NCBI RefSeq assembly: GCF_024281035.1
Contig: NZ_JAMXLH010000024.1
Location: 1 to 64,000 of the forward strand
Reading direction: 5' to 3'
Source: Paraburkholderia sp.
GTDB lineage: Bacteria > Pseudomonadota > Gammaproteobacteria > Burkholderiales > Burkholderiaceae
Length of the DNA stretch: 64,000 bases
Each line of letters opens with the position of its first letter. The first letter of the stretch is position 1. Shown here in pieces: positions 36,581-46,572 of the stretch. The position numbers and the translations under genes were made by a program. The notes below the pieces were generated by a model, which had not been told where the DNA came from, ran no database searches, and worked only from the letters and a program-made list of their open reading frames with translations.

Positions 36581-37367
36581 GGTTCAGGTCTCGATGAAGA
36601 TTGCGGGGTCGCCGGCAAACCATGCGTGCCATGCAGCACGCCCTGCCACGCGGGTATGTCAGAACAGCCGCGATTGTATCAACACGCACGGCGTGCAACC
36701 CTGTTGAACACCGTCTGCGCAGCGTAGTTCCAGCGGATTCAGGATACGAGCGGCATGGCAGTGCTGCTGGGAGCCGGCGCTAGTGCGTGATTGATCCCAT
36801 TCCGACGTTCGGCTACGCGGAGAAGCGCGTCGCCGGGTCGCGACACCGATAATATGCGTCGCGATCCTTAGCAACACAGGTATCCAACCGTCCGGGAATG
36901 GATTCGCTTACGCACCCTTAGATACTGACCGCCTCCCGCATTAGCACGCTATACGAGCGCATTTTCCAGGCATTAGAACTGAAATATTACACAGGATAAC
37001 TGATCGGTTGAATTACTGTTAAAGCCATTCTGAAATGTCCGCTTTCCAGCCACATTCAAATGTCCGCGTCTAAAGAGGGCCGGGATTATCTATTGCGTGT
37101 TACAGATCACGCAGTGTCGAAGGACCTCGCCTGATCTGGCAGCGCGCTGACGCCCGTTGCACTGCGCCTGGCGGAGCGACGGCCAGGTTTGCCGGGCGAC
37201 TTCTGCGCCTGCCTGCGTTGTGCCGGATCGACGATCACATGCTCAACGTCGGTCGGCGTGAACTCGCGCTGCTTATTCGTGCCGGACTGACGTTCTGGCT
37301 AGCGAACCTCGGCACCCCGATTCGTGCAGGAAAGCGAGCCGGACGCCCGGCGATTGTCGCGTTGCGC
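36581..37367. other. Gene-free, A/T-richer stretch with IS remnants
   Basis: The 787 nt hold no supportable gene. From about 36860 to 37110 the GC content drops below that of the neighbours, as expected of transferred or decaying DNA. The IS21-type end repeats at 37031-37067 lie here. On the minus strand 37098-37317 reads as an open frame ending ARSFDTA-stop that may be the tail of a lost transposase or integrase. I cannot assign it. Confidence 0.5.
37031..37067. mobile_element. Possible IS21-family end remnant
   Basis: Two direct copies of AAATGTCCGC (in 37031-37042 and 37055-37067) about 25 nt apart in A/T-rich sequence. Repeated short blocks of this kind near the ends are characteristic of IS21-family elements. 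No istA or istB gene remains, and the partner end is not visible. Confidence 0.4.
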
Positions 37368-37790
37368 CTACACCGCCTGTGCGACCTGGAGCAAGTGGCT
37401 CAGGTGCTTATGTTCGACCACCGTGCCCTGATCGACTTCCGCCAACCGGTCTTCCGTCTTGACGGCCGCGAACCGCATGCCCGGACGCTGGGCGGCTTCC
37501 CAGATCGCCGCGGCGTCGGCAGCGTCATTCTTGTTTGACTTCACGAACGGCCACGCGAACCGGGCTGCGATGAGCCGCACGTCGTGGCCAGGCCGCGCCA
37601 GGACCCGGGCCGAGTGGTGACCGCTGCCAGATGTTTCCACAATGACACGGCTCGCAGGCCGATTGGCGAAGAACGGGACGAGCTGGGCGCGTTTGAGCAC
37701 CTTGCTGTGAATCGCGCCGGTCTCAGGCTCAACATAGTGAATCTGGAAAGCGAATTTGGCCAGGTCGATGGCAATGGTCGTGGGTTCCAT
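37368..37790 (-). pseudogene. Truncated IS110-family transposase
   Basis: The first 114 residues match the DEDD N-terminal domain of IS110 transposases: MEPTTIAIDLAKFAFQIH, a conserved Glu near 52, PGHDVRLIAARF, FVKSNKNDAADAAAI and MRFAAVKTED. A normal protein is about 340 residues. Here homology stops after KTED, 26 unrelated residues follow and the frame closes at 140, so the catalytic C-terminal Ser domain is gone. An intact AAGGAG site before the ATG shows that the 5' end survives. Confidence 0.85.
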
Positions 37791-37969
37791 CTGGTTCTCC
37801 TTGGCGGCAGAACTGCCGAACCAGCAATGTGACACGCACAGGATTCGAGCCCGCGGCGCCGGACAGCCCGTTAAGGCGGGAGGCGGCCATTCCATCTACT
37901 TTGCTCTTACAATTACCCCGTTCGCCAGTAACCCGCTCCGCGCCGACGGGCCGAGCTAACCACGCACAC

Positions 37970-39016
37970 ATGATCGACAGCCCGCATCCCGCCACATCGG
38001 CACCACTGCCGCCCACACCCGCCGTCGCACCGGAACGCGAGCGACCGCTCGTATCCGTACTGCTGATCGCCTACAACCAGGAACGGGTGATAACCGATGC
38101 CGTGCGCAGCGTCCTCGCACAGACGTGGACACCACTTGAAATCATCATTTCGGACGATGCATCGAGCGACGGCACCTTTACCGCGATCGAAGCCGCCGTG
38201 GGCGGATACGGCGGCCCGCATCGGGTCACAGTGCGGCGCAATGAGGTCAACCAGGGGATCAGCGCGCATCTGTCGCAACTCGCTCAGATGGCAAAAGGGG
38301 AGTTGCTGTTCGTGGCGGCAGGCGACGACGTGTCGCTGCCCTCCCGCTGCGAGCGGGTGGTCGAACACTGGCTCGCGCACGAGCGGCATCCCGACCTGAT
38401 CGCCACAGACCTGATCGATATGGATGCAACAGGCGATGTCCATGCGCCCATCGCGCCCACTGAACTCGACGGCTATCGGAACTTCGACGACTGGCTGGCC
38501 CAGCGGCCCTGGCTGGTCGGCGCCGCCCATACGTGGTCACGGCGGCTCTTCGAACGCTTTGGCCCGATGTTGCCGGGCGCCGCTGCTGAAGACCAGATCA
38601 TGGTGCTGCGCGCGATCCTTTCGGGCGGAGCGCTGAGCCTGCGCGAACCGCTCGTCTGCCGCCGGCGCGGCGGGCTGTCGCAAAAGCGCAGCTATCGATC
38701 GGTAACCGAACAGATAGCGCGCATGAAGCGCAACAATCGCTATGAACTGGCGGAGCTGGCCCAACTGCAGCACGACGCGGACACGGCCGGCGTCGGCGCG
38801 CGCATGCGTGAGGCGCTTGCGCCCGCGCTCGCGCGCAAGCAGTTCATTCAGGCGATGTTCGATGCGATGGGAGGCGCCGAGCGGCTCGCCCTCCTCTTGC
38901 GTAGCGATGGCGTGAAGCCCGGCCTGCGCATCCGGATCTACCTGTATGCCGCGTGCCCCGGGATCTACGCACCGGGGATCTGGATCAAGCGCATCGCGCG
39001 AAGAAATCGGCGCTAA
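37970..39016 (+). CDS. Glycosyltransferase family 2
   Basis: A 348-residue GT-A enzyme: SVLLIAYNQERVITDAVRSV, the donor motif ISDDASSDGT and the metal-site region VAAGDDV. After residue 150 comes a family-specific acceptor half with WLVGAAHTWSRRLFERFG and EDQIMVLRAIL. The C-terminal 50 residues are basic and hydrophobic, fitting membrane association. ATG 37970 (MIDSPHP) precedes a Pro-rich leader. It starts 180 nt from the IS110 fragment and may have lost its native promoter. Confidence 0.85.
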   Translation: MIDSPHPATSAPLPPTPAVAPERERPLVSVLLIAYNQERVITDAVRSVLAQTWTPLEIIISDDASSDGTFTAIEAAVGGYGGPHRVTVRRNEVNQGISAHLSQLAQMAKGELLFVAAGDDVSLPSRCERVVEHWLAHERHPDLIATDLIDMDATGDVHAPIAPTELDGYRNFDDWLAQRPWLVGAAHTWSRRLFERFGPMLPGAAAEDQIMVLRAILSGGALSLREPLVCRRRGGLSQKRSYRSVTEQIARMKRNNRYELAELAQLQHDADTAGVGARMREALAPALARKQFIQAMFDAMGGAERLALLLRSDGVKPGLRIRIYLYAACPGIYAPGIWIKRIARRNRR

Positions 39017-39030
39017 AGCCGACGCCAGGA

Positions 39031-40824
39031 TCAGGCCGCGCTCTGCTGGAACTGAATCTGGTGCAGGTGAGCGTACAGCCCGCCATGCGCGAGCAATTCA
39101 CGATGGCTGCCTTGCTCGACAATGCGCCCCGCTTCCATGACGAGAATCCGGTCCGCGCGTTCGATCGTCGAGAGACGGTGCGCAATCACGAGCGTCGTGC
39201 GTCCCTGCATCAGCGTTTCAAGCGCTGCCTGCACGTGGCGTTCCGATTCCGAATCGAGTGCCGAGGTCGCCTCGTCGAGAATCAGGATCGGCGCGTCCTT
39301 GTAGATCGCACGAGCAATCGCGAGGCGCTGACGCTGGCCGCCCGAGAACTTCATGCCGTTGTCGCCGACGAGCGTTTGCATGCCGTCCGGCAGCGCCTCA
39401 ACCGTGTCCCACAGGTTGGCCGCACGCAGCGCATTCTTCACGCGCTCGGGATCGGCCGTCTCGCCATACGCGACGTTGTTGGCGACCGTGTCGTTAAAGA
39501 GCGTCACGTCCTGGCTCACCATCGCAATCTGGCTGCGCAATGCATGGATGTCGTAGTCCGGCAGCGGCACGCCGTCGACCAGCACCTGGCCGCCAGTCGG
39601 ATCGAAAAAGCGCGGCAGAAGATTCACGAGCGTCGTCTTGCCGCTGCCCGATGGGCCCGCGAGCGCGATCATCTCGCCCGGCGCGGCCTTGAACGACACG
39701 CCGCCGAGGATCGGCCGCCCGCCCGCGCCGTACGCGAACCCAACGTCGCGGAACTCGATCTGGCCGCGTGCGCGCTCGAGCGGCTTGCCACCGCCAGCGG
39801 GCTCGGACGGCTCGTCGATCAGGCCGAAGATCAGTTCCGCCGCGGTCATGCCGCGCTGAAGCGGCTGATTCACGTCGATCAGGTGCTTGAGCGGCGAAAT
39901 GACGAGCAGCATCGAGGTCACGAACGCGACGAAGCCGCCGACCGTGGTCTGGTCATGAGACGCCTGCACCACGGCGACCGTCAGGACGATAGCGAGCGCA
40001 ATCGACGCGAGGAACTGCGTGAGCGGCTGCGCGAGCCCGCCGGAGATCGTCATGCGCATCTGGTAGCCGCGCAGGCGGCGGCTCATTTCGCCGAAACGGC
40101 TCATCTCGTACTGCTCGCCGTTGTGGACCTTGACGACCTTGTAGCCGCCCACGGTTTCTTCGACGACGTACGACAGCGCGTTGGTCAGCAACTGATGCTC
40201 GCGGTTCAGCCGCCGCAGCCGCCGGTTGATCTTGCTGACCAGCCAGCCGATGGCCGGCAGCAGCACGGCCACGATCAGCGTGAGGCGCCAGTTGAGGTAG
40301 AACAGGTAGCCGAGCAGGAAGACCACCGTGAGCGAGTCGCGCACGGCCGTCACCAGCACGCCCATCAGCACGTTGAGGATCTGGTTGACCTCGAAAACGA
40401 TCGCATTGATGACCGTGCTCGCCGTCTCGCGCTGGAAGAATCCAACGCTTGCGTGGATCATGCGCTCGAACATCTTGAGGCGCAGTTGCAGCAGGATCCG
40501 GTTGGAGACGTATTGCAGCAGGTACCCGGACGCGTACTGGGCAATGCCGCGCACGAACGCGAGACCGATCACCGCGAGCGGAACGATCCAGCGCGCCTTG
40601 ATGTTGCCCTGGGCACCGAAACCGTGGTCGAGCAGCGGCTTGAGGAGCGCGGGAATACCGGCCTCGGTCGCGGCCACGAGCGCGAGCGACAGCACGGCGG
40701 CGATCGCCACCGAGATGAGCGGCTTCAGATAGGGCCAGAGCCGGCGTCCGACAGACAGGGGAGACGACGCCTCACCGGAACCGATCGGCTTGCTGAGTGT
40801 GGACTGGGTGGGCTTGTTGCTCAA
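39031..40824 (-). CDS. msbA: Lipid A export ABC transporter MsbA
   Basis: A 597-residue half-transporter: six TM helices (about 30-320) then one ATPase domain with Walker [10 protein letters not shown], signature [14 protein letters not shown], Walker [11 protein letters not shown] and H-loop IAHRLST. It flips lipid A-core across the inner membrane. The start is TTG 40824 with AGGGGA 6-11 nt upstream; the longer frame to 40914 has no family support. Convergent with the GT2 gene and divergent from the WaaE-like gene. Confidence 0.92.
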   Translation of the reverse strand: MSNKPTQSTLSKPIGSGEASSPLSVGRRLWPYLKPLISVAIAAVLSLALVAATEAGIPALLKPLLDHGFGAQGNIKARWIVPLAVIGLAFVRGIAQYASGYLLQYVSNRILLQLRLKMFERMIHASVGFFQRETASTVINAIVFEVNQILNVLMGVLVTAVRDSLTVVFLLGYLFYLNWRLTLIVAVLLPAIGWLVSKINRRLRRLNREHQLLTNALSYVVEETVGGYKVVKVHNGEQYEMSRFGEMSRRLRGYQMRMTISGGLAQPLTQFLASIALAIVLTVAVVQASHDQTTVGGFVAFVTSMLLVISPLKHLIDVNQPLQRGMTAAELIFGLIDEPSEPAGGGKPLERARGQIEFRDVGFAYGAGGRPILGGVSFKAAPGEMIALAGPSGSGKTTLVNLLPRFFDPTGGQVLVDGVPLPDYDIHALRSQIAMVSQDVTLFNDTVANNVAYGETADPERVKNALRAANLWDTVEALPDGMQTLVGDNGMKFSGGQRQRLAIARAIYKDAPILILDEATSALDSESERHVQAALETLMQGRTTLVIAHRLSTIERADRILVMEAGRIVEQGSHRELLAHGGLYAHLHQIQFQQSAA

Positions 40825-41013
40825 GGATTCCCCTGGAAATACACGTAGTTGCTGCAAATTCGAAATGCGGGCCCGGCGAAGCACCAACGGCCGCCTGCCG
40901 GCGCGGTACCGCATTGTATATGGAGGGCGCGCCCGCGCACCTTATCGCGCGGCAGCGAGGCTGACGCAGGTGGACCTCGGACACGGCAGATCAACGGCGC
41001 GCGCTTCTAGCGG

Positions 41014-41043
41014 CACATCGGTGCGCGCACCGATGTGTATACT
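41014..41043 (+). promoter_or_regulatory. 24-bp perfect palindrome abutting a -10 box
   Basis: 12-bp arms with no spacer (CACATCGGTGCG and its complement, 41014-41037), followed at once by TATACT (41038-41043), 47 nt before the WaaE-like start. It occupies the -35 region, so it is a strong operator candidate for a dimeric regulator. It could also affect divergent msbA. Confidence 0.6.
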
Positions 41044-41090
41044 TGCCAGGCGCAACGTTACGCGTGCCGCCCTCACCCACCCAAAAGCGC

Positions 41091-41849
41091 ATGAAAAAAA
41101 CCACGCTCGGCGTCGCCATCATCACGAAAAACGCGGCCCTGCGGCTTGCCCAATGCCTCGACGCGCTAGCCTTCGCGGACGACATCATCGTGATCGACGG
41201 CGGCAGCACGGACGGCACGGCGGACATCGCCCGCGCCCACAGTGCGCGCGTCATCGAGGAAACCCGTTGGCCGGGCTTCGGTCCGCAAAAGAACCGCGCA
41301 CTTGATGCGCTCGCAACGGACTGGGTGCTAGCGATCGACGCCGACGAGATCGTGACGCCCGAACTGGCCGCTTCGATCCGCGACGCGATCGCCGCGCCCC
41401 AAGCCGACGTTTACGCCGTAGACCGGCTGTCGAGCTTCTGCGGTGCCTGGATCCGTCATGGCGGCTGGTACCCGGACTGGATTCCGCGGCTGTTCCGGCG
41501 CGGCGCAGCCCGCTTCTCCGACGACCTGGTCCACGAACGGCTCGTGTTCGACGGCCCTGCGCGCCGCCTCACGGGCAAGCTCATGCACTACTCGTACGAG
41601 GATTTCGACGCCGTCCTGCGCAAGCTCGACGCGTATTCGAGCGCGGGCGCCACCCAGCGCGCCGCGGCGGGCAAGCGCGGCAGTTTCGGCAAGGCACTCG
41701 GGCGGGGCGCCTGGGCCTTCATCCGGACCTATGTCCTGCGCGCCGGATTCCTGGATGGCCGCGCGGGCTTCATGATCGCGGTGTTCAACGCCGAAACCGT
41801 CTACTACCGCTTTCTCAAGCTCGCGCAGCACGGCGTGCGCACGCCGTAA
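41091..41849 (+). CDS. LPS core glycosyltransferase, family 2 (WaaE/KdtX-like)
   Basis: A 252-residue GT-A enzyme with VAIITKNAALRLAQCLDAL, VIDGGSTDGTADIA, the diagnostic WPGFGPQKNRAL, the metal motif LAIDADE and W-x-P-x-x-RLFRRG (WIPRLFRRG). This is the pattern of WaaE-type beta-1,4-glucosyltransferases of the inner core. Position beside msbA agrees. The acceptor is inferred from homologues. Confidence 0.87.
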   Translation: MKKTTLGVAIITKNAALRLAQCLDALAFADDIIVIDGGSTDGTADIARAHSARVIEETRWPGFGPQKNRALDALATDWVLAIDADEIVTPELAASIRDAIAAPQADVYAVDRLSSFCGAWIRHGGWYPDWIPRLFRRGAARFSDDLVHERLVFDGPARRLTGKLMHYSYEDFDAVLRKLDAYSSAGATQRAAAGKRGSFGKALGRGAWAFIRTYVLRAGFLDGRAGFMIAVFNAETVYYRFLKLAQHGVRTP

Positions 41850-41866
41850 GGCCCGCCGTCCGGACC

Positions 41867-41896
41867 GTCTTTCTCAGTCTTTCCCAGTCTTTCTCA
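41867..41896. repeat. 10-bp tandem repeat, 3 units
   Basis: GTCTTTCTCA, GTCTTTCCCA, GTCTTTCTCA in the convergent gap between the core GT gene and dnaE, touching the dnaE stop. On the minus strand it is purine-rich. Confidence 0.6.
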
Positions 41897-44800
41897 GTAC
41901 ACGATCTCGATAGAACTACCGGCCAGTTCGCTGCGCAGCGCCGCAAGCAGGTCGTCGGTAGGTTTGACACGCCACGCGTCGCCCAGCCGGACCTCGCCTT
42001 CCGCGCGTTCGTTGCGATAGGCGATCTGCACCGCGAGCCCGTTCGGAATCACCGCGTGGCTGCGCTCGCGATCGCGGCCATAGCCGCCACCTTCGCGTCC
42101 GCCGCGCGCGCGTACCGGCTCGGCGGGCGCGGGCAGCGTGTCGTCGGGCTTCGCGCGATGCGCCTCCAGCACGGCGCGCAGCGCGTGCACGTCGGCGTTG
42201 CCGTTCACCTGCAGCTTCACGACCTGTGCGTAGCGGCTGCGTGCGCGCTCCAGATCCATCACCGTGTCCACGGTGAAGCGGATGCCGCCCGTGAAGGCGT
42301 CGTTGCGCGCGCCGCCCTGCACGACCAGCAGTTCGTCTTCCTTGAAAAGCGCCTTGTGCGCCTCGTACTGTTCGTTGAAGACCGTCACTTCGCACTGCCC
42401 TGAGCCGTCGTCGAGCAGCGCGATCAGCATCTTGCCGCGCTGGGTCATCTGCGTGCGCAGCGACGCGATCACGCCCGCGATGAGCTTGTCACGCCCTTCC
42501 TTCAGATCGCCGATCTTCTGGCGCACGAAGCGGCGCACTTCGTCCTTGTAGGCGTCGAACAGATGCCCGGAGAGATAGAAGCCGAGCGCCCCCTTCTCTT
42601 CCTGAAGCTTGCGTTTTTCCGGCCAAGCCGGTTCGTCGATGAGTTCGTGCGCGGCCAGCGGCGCGTCGCCCATGTCGAACAGGCCCGCCTGCATGGCGTT
42701 GGCACTCGCCTGGTCGGCGGCTTCCATCGCGAGCGGCACGGACGCGAGCAGTTGCGCGCGATTCGCGTGGATGGTGTCGAACGCGCCCGCGCGGATCATC
42801 GCTTCGATCGTGCGGCGGTTCACGACCCGCCGGTCGATACGCTCGCAGAAGTCGAACAGATCCTTGAAGAGTCCGCCCTCTTCGCGCGCACGCAAAATCT
42901 CCTCGATGGCGTTCTGGCCGCTGCCCTTGATTGCACCAAGGCCATAGCGGATCGTGCGCGAGCGTGCGCCGACGACCGCGGGATCGAAATCGGCGACCGG
43001 CTCGAAGCGGTACGCCGATGCGTTGACGTCCGGCGGCAGCACCTTCATGCCGTTCGTAATGCAGTCCTCGAAGAGGATCTTCACCTTGTCGGTGTCGTCC
43101 ATGGCGAGCGACATGTTGGCCGCCATGAATTCCGCCGGATGGTGCGCCTTGAGCCATGCGGTGTAGTACGCAAGCAGCGCGTAGGCAGCCGCGTGCGACT
43201 TGTTGAAGCCGTAGCCCGCGAACTTCTCCATCAGGTCGAAAATCTCGTCGGACTTCTCGCGCGTGAGCCCGTTCGTCGCGGCGCCCTTGGCGAAAATCTC
43301 GCGATGGGTGGCCATCTCCTCGGCCTTTTTCTTGCCCATCGCGCGGCGCAGCAAGTCGGCGCCGCCCAGCGAGTAGCCGCCGATGATCTGCGCCATCTGC
43401 ATCACCTGCTCCTGATAGACCATGATGCCGTAGGTCTCTTTCAGGACGGGTTCGACGCGCGGATCGGGATAGTCCACCACTTCGCGGCCGTGCTTGCGCG
43501 CGCAGAAGCTCGGGATCAGGTCCATCGGGCCCGGCCGGTACAGCGCCACGAGTGCGATGATGTCCTCGAAGCGGTCGGGCTGCGCGTCTTTCAGCATGCC
43601 CTGCATGCCGCGGCTTTCCAGCTGGAACACCGCGACCGTGTTCGCCTTCTTGAGGATCTGGAACGACGGCGCGTCGTCGAGCGGCACTTGCGCGAGCGAC
43701 CAGTCTTGCTTCGACGGGTCGAGCCTGCGGATATAGCGCTCGGCCCAGTCGAGGATCGTCAGCGTCGTGAGGCCCAGAAAGTCGAACTTCACGAGGCCGA
43801 CGGCTTCCACGTCGTCCTTGTCGTACTGGCTCACGACGCCGCTTTCGTCGCCCTGCGTGTAGAGCGGGCAGAAGTCCGTAAGCTTGCCCGGCGCGATCAG
43901 CACGCCGCCCGCGTGCATGCCGACGTTGCGCGTGAGGCCCTCCACGAGCTGCGCGAGGTCGAGCAGCTGGTGCACTTCGTCTTCGTTGTCGTAGCGCTCC
44001 TGCAGGAGCGGCTCTTCCTTCATCGCGTCGGCGATGGTGACGTGCTTGCCGGGCTTGAACGGAATGAGCTTCGCCACGCCGTCCGTGAAGTTGTAGCCGA
44101 GGTCGAGCACGCGGCCGATGTCGCGCACGGCCGCCTTCGCGGCCATCGTGCCGAACGTCGCGATCTGCGAAACCGCGTCTGCGCCGTACTTCTCCTTCAC
44201 GTACTGGATCACGCGGTCGCGGCCGTGCTGGCAGAAGTCGATGTCGAAGTCGGGCATCGACACGCGTTCGGGATTCAGGAAGCGCTCGAACAGCAGGTTG
44301 TAGCGCAGCGGATCGAGATCGGTAATGCCGAGCGCGTACGCGACGAGCGAGCCCGCGCCCGAGCCCCGGCCCGGCCCGACCGGCACGCCGTTGTTCTTCG
44401 CCCAGTTGATAAAGTCCGCGACGATCAGGAAGTAGCCGGGGAAGCCCATCTTGACGATGGTTCCGCACTCGAATTCCAGACGCTCGTAGTAACGCGCGCG
44501 CTCTTTCTCACGCTCCGCTTCGTCCGGGAACAACTGCACGAGGCGCTTTTCGAGCCCTTCCTTCGAGAGCTGCACGAGGTAGTCGTCGAGTGAGAGGCCG
44601 TCCGGCGTCGGGAAGAGCGGCAGCTTCGGCTTGCCGAGTTCGAGCGTGAGATTGCAGCGCTTCGCGATTTCGACCGTATTCGCGACCGCCGACGGAATAT
44701 CGGCGAAGAGCGCCGCCATTTCCGCTTGCGACTGGAAACGCTGCAGCGTCGTGAAGCGCTTCTGGCGGCGCGGATTCGCGAGGATGTCGCCCTCCGAGAT

Positions 44801-45457
44801 GCACACGCGCGCTTCGTGCGCGGTGTATTCCTCGGCCTGCATGAACTGCATGGGATGCGTGGCGACCACCGGCAAGTTCAGGTCCGCCGCCAGCGTAACC
44901 GCCTGCTGGACATACGGTTCGCCGCCCGGCTGGCCGCAGCGTTGCAGTTCGATATAGAAGCCGTTCGGGAACAGCTTCGCCCAGCGCTGTGCGTGACGCT
45001 TCGCGCTTTCGGTGTTGCCCGCCGCGAGCGCGAGGCCGATATCGCCCTGTTGCGCGCCCGAGAGCGCGAGCAGCCCCTCGCCGAGGCCCCCTTCGAGCCA
45101 CGCGACATCGATTTCCGCGCGGCCGCGATGCTGGTTCGTGAGCCACGACTTCGAAAGCAGTTCGCAAAGATTCAGGTAACCGCGCTTGTCCTTCACGAGC
45201 AGCAAAAGACGCGAAGGCTTGTCGCGGTCGTCCGGATTCATGACCCAGACGTCGCAGCCGGCAATGGGTTTGATCCCTTTGCCGCGGGCTTCCTTGTAGA
45301 AACGAACGAGACCGAATGCGTTGGCGAGGTCGGTAAGCGCGAGCGCCCCCTGGCCGTCTTTCGCCGCCGCCTTGACAAGGTCGTCGAGGCGCACGATGCC
45401 GTCGGCAATCGAAAATTCGGAGTGGATGCGAAGATGAACGAAGCGGGGATCTGACAT
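41894..45457 (-). CDS. dnaE: DNA polymerase III alpha subunit
   Basis: A 1187-residue replicative polymerase. The PHP domain opens FVHLRIHSEFSIADGIVRLD. The catalytic PDFDIDF with its Asp pair is near residues 401-407, matching E. coli D401/D403. GPGRGSGAGSLVAYALG and FNKSHAAAYALLAYYTAWLK mark the fingers, and an OB fold follows near 990-1070. The length is close to the E. coli 1160. ATG 45457 is used; an ATG 9 nt upstream is an alternative. Confidence 0.97.
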   Translation of the reverse strand: MSDPRFVHLRIHSEFSIADGIVRLDDLVKAAAKDGQGALALTDLANAFGLVRFYKEARGKGIKPIAGCDVWVMNPDDRDKPSRLLLLVKDKRGYLNLCELLSKSWLTNQHRGRAEIDVAWLEGGLGEGLLALSGAQQGDIGLALAAGNTESAKRHAQRWAKLFPNGFYIELQRCGQPGGEPYVQQAVTLAADLNLPVVATHPMQFMQAEEYTAHEARVCISEGDILANPRRQKRFTTLQRFQSQAEMAALFADIPSAVANTVEIAKRCNLTLELGKPKLPLFPTPDGLSLDDYLVQLSKEGLEKRLVQLFPDEAEREKERARYYERLEFECGTIVKMGFPGYFLIVADFINWAKNNGVPVGPGRGSGAGSLVAYALGITDLDPLRYNLLFERFLNPERVSMPDFDIDFCQHGRDRVIQYVKEKYGADAVSQIATFGTMAAKAAVRDIGRVLDLGYNFTDGVAKLIPFKPGKHVTIADAMKEEPLLQERYDNEDEVHQLLDLAQLVEGLTRNVGMHAGGVLIAPGKLTDFCPLYTQGDESGVVSQYDKDDVEAVGLVKFDFLGLTTLTILDWAERYIRRLDPSKQDWSLAQVPLDDAPSFQILKKANTVAVFQLESRGMQGMLKDAQPDRFEDIIALVALYRPGPMDLIPSFCARKHGREVVDYPDPRVEPVLKETYGIMVYQEQVMQMAQIIGGYSLGGADLLRRAMGKKKAEEMATHREIFAKGAATNGLTREKSDEIFDLMEKFAGYGFNKSHAAAYALLAYYTAWLKAHHPAEFMAANMSLAMDDTDKVKILFEDCITNGMKVLPPDVNASAYRFEPVADFDPAVVGARSRTIRYGLGAIKGSGQNAIEEILRAREEGGLFKDLFDFCERIDRRVVNRRTIEAMIRAGAFDTIHANRAQLLASVPLAMEAADQASANAMQAGLFDMGDAPLAAHELIDEPAWPEKRKLQEEKGALGFYLSGHLFDAYKDEVRRFVRQKIGDLKEGRDKLIAGVIASLRTQMTQRGKMLIALLDDGSGQCEVTVFNEQYEAHKALFKEDELLVVQGGARNDAFTGGIRFTVDTVMDLERARSRYAQVVKLQVNGNADVHALRAVLEAHRAKPDDTLPAPAEPVRARGGREGGGYGRDRERSHAVIPNGLAVQIAYRNERAEGEVRLGDAWRVKPTDDLLAALRSELAGSSIEIVY

Positions 45458-45660
45458 GGGCGCCATTGTAACTCCAGCCCCGCGCGAATTCGGCCCGCCG
45501 GGGCGACGTTGGCCGTCTGGACAAGCCCTCCACGGCCGGCGGGCGCGGCGCCACGTCGCGAAGCAGGGTTGAGGGATAATAGCGAATTGCGCCCGCCGCC
45601 CGGACTACCTCTCTACCTCAGAAAGCCGGACGCCGCGGGCAAGTCTCACCGGTTTTCTCC

Positions 45661-46572
45661 ATGCGCATCCTCAATCTCTCCGCCTACCAGTTCGCGACGC
45701 TCGACAAACTCGCCGAATGGCGTCCGCTCGTGCTCGAACGTTGTCAGTCGCTCGATTTGCGGGGCACGATCCTGCTCGCGCCGGAGGGCATCAATCTGTT
45801 CGTCGCCGGCGACGAAACCGCCGTGCGCACCTTCATCGACTACATCCGGCACGATCCGCTCTTCGAAGGCAAGTTCGCGACGCTGCAGTTCAAGGAAAGC
45901 TTCTCGGAAACGCGCCCGTTCAAGCGCATGCTCGTGCGCCTGAAGCGCGAGATCATCACGATGAAGAAGCCCGCGATCCGCCCCGAAGAAGGCCGCGCGC
46001 CGTCCGTCTCACCCGTCACGCTCAAGGCCTGGCTCGACCGCGGCCACGACGACGCGGGACGCCCGGTCGTCATGCTCGACACGCGCAATGCTTTCGAAGT
46101 CGACGTGGGCACGTTCGATCAGGCGCTCGACTACCGCATCGACAAGTTCAGCGAATTCCCCGGCGTGATCGAGGCGAACCGGGCCGATCTCGAAGGCAAG
46201 ACCGTCGTGTCGTTCTGCACGGGCGGCATCCGCTGCGAGAAGGCCGCAATCCACATGAAGGAAGTGGGCATCGAACACGTCTACCAGCTCGAGGGCGGCA
46301 TTCTCAAGTACTTCGAGGAAGTGGGCGGCGCGCATTATCGCGGCGATTGTTTCGTGTTCGACCAGCGCAGCGCGCTCGATCCGCAACTCGCACCGTCCCA
46401 CCCCGTGCAGTGCCTCGCGTGCCGCGCGGTCGTGACGCCCGCCGGGCTGGCGTCGCCGCTCTACGTCGCGGGCAAGACCTGCCCCGCCTGCCATCCGGCG
46501 CGCGAAGACGACGCTTCGGCGCAGGCCAGCGCAAGCCCACGAGAGCGCCTGAGCCCGCACGAGCGTGACTGA
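45661..46572 (+). CDS. trhO: tRNA uridine(34) hydroxylase TrhO
   Basis: A 303-residue rhodanese-family enzyme (YceA type) that makes 5-hydroxyuridine at tRNA position 34 with O2. The N-terminal ferredoxin-like domain carries [18 protein letters not shown]. The rhodanese active loop has Cys186 in [14 protein letters not shown]-terminal CLACRA and CPACHP suggest a metal site. E. coli YceA is about 350 residues; this one lacks part of the C-terminus. It overlaps gluQRS by 8 nt. Confidence 0.93.
   Translation: MRILNLSAYQFATLDKLAEWRPLVLERCQSLDLRGTILLAPEGINLFVAGDETAVRTFIDYIRHDPLFEGKFATLQFKESFSETRPFKRMLVRLKREIITMKKPAIRPEEGRAPSVSPVTLKAWLDRGHDDAGRPVVMLDTRNAFEVDVGTFDQALDYRIDKFSEFPGVIEANRADLEGKTVVSFCTGGIRCEKAAIHMKEVGIEHVYQLEGGILKYFEEVGGAHYRGDCFVFDQRSALDPQLAPSHPVQCLACRAVVTPAGLASPLYVAGKTCPACHPAREDDASAQASASPRERLSPHERD

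Noticed and set aside
36489..36698. Short minus-strand frame that could be the lost N-terminus of the GT4 gene through a frameshift.
   Set aside because: The reading (RDLNLVRSDKAHAH) does not resemble a GT-B N-terminus, so a frameshift is not supported over a TTG start.
37860..37890. GTTAAGG string resembling an integron attC core.
   Set aside because: The last base breaks the GTTRRRY consensus and no partner site or integrase is present.
37835..37910. A tRNA-like T-arm on the minus strand (GGGCTCGAATCC) upstream of the IS110 fragment.
   Set aside because: No matching acceptor stem, D-arm or proper anticodon stem could be found around it, and the invariant TTC is CTC.
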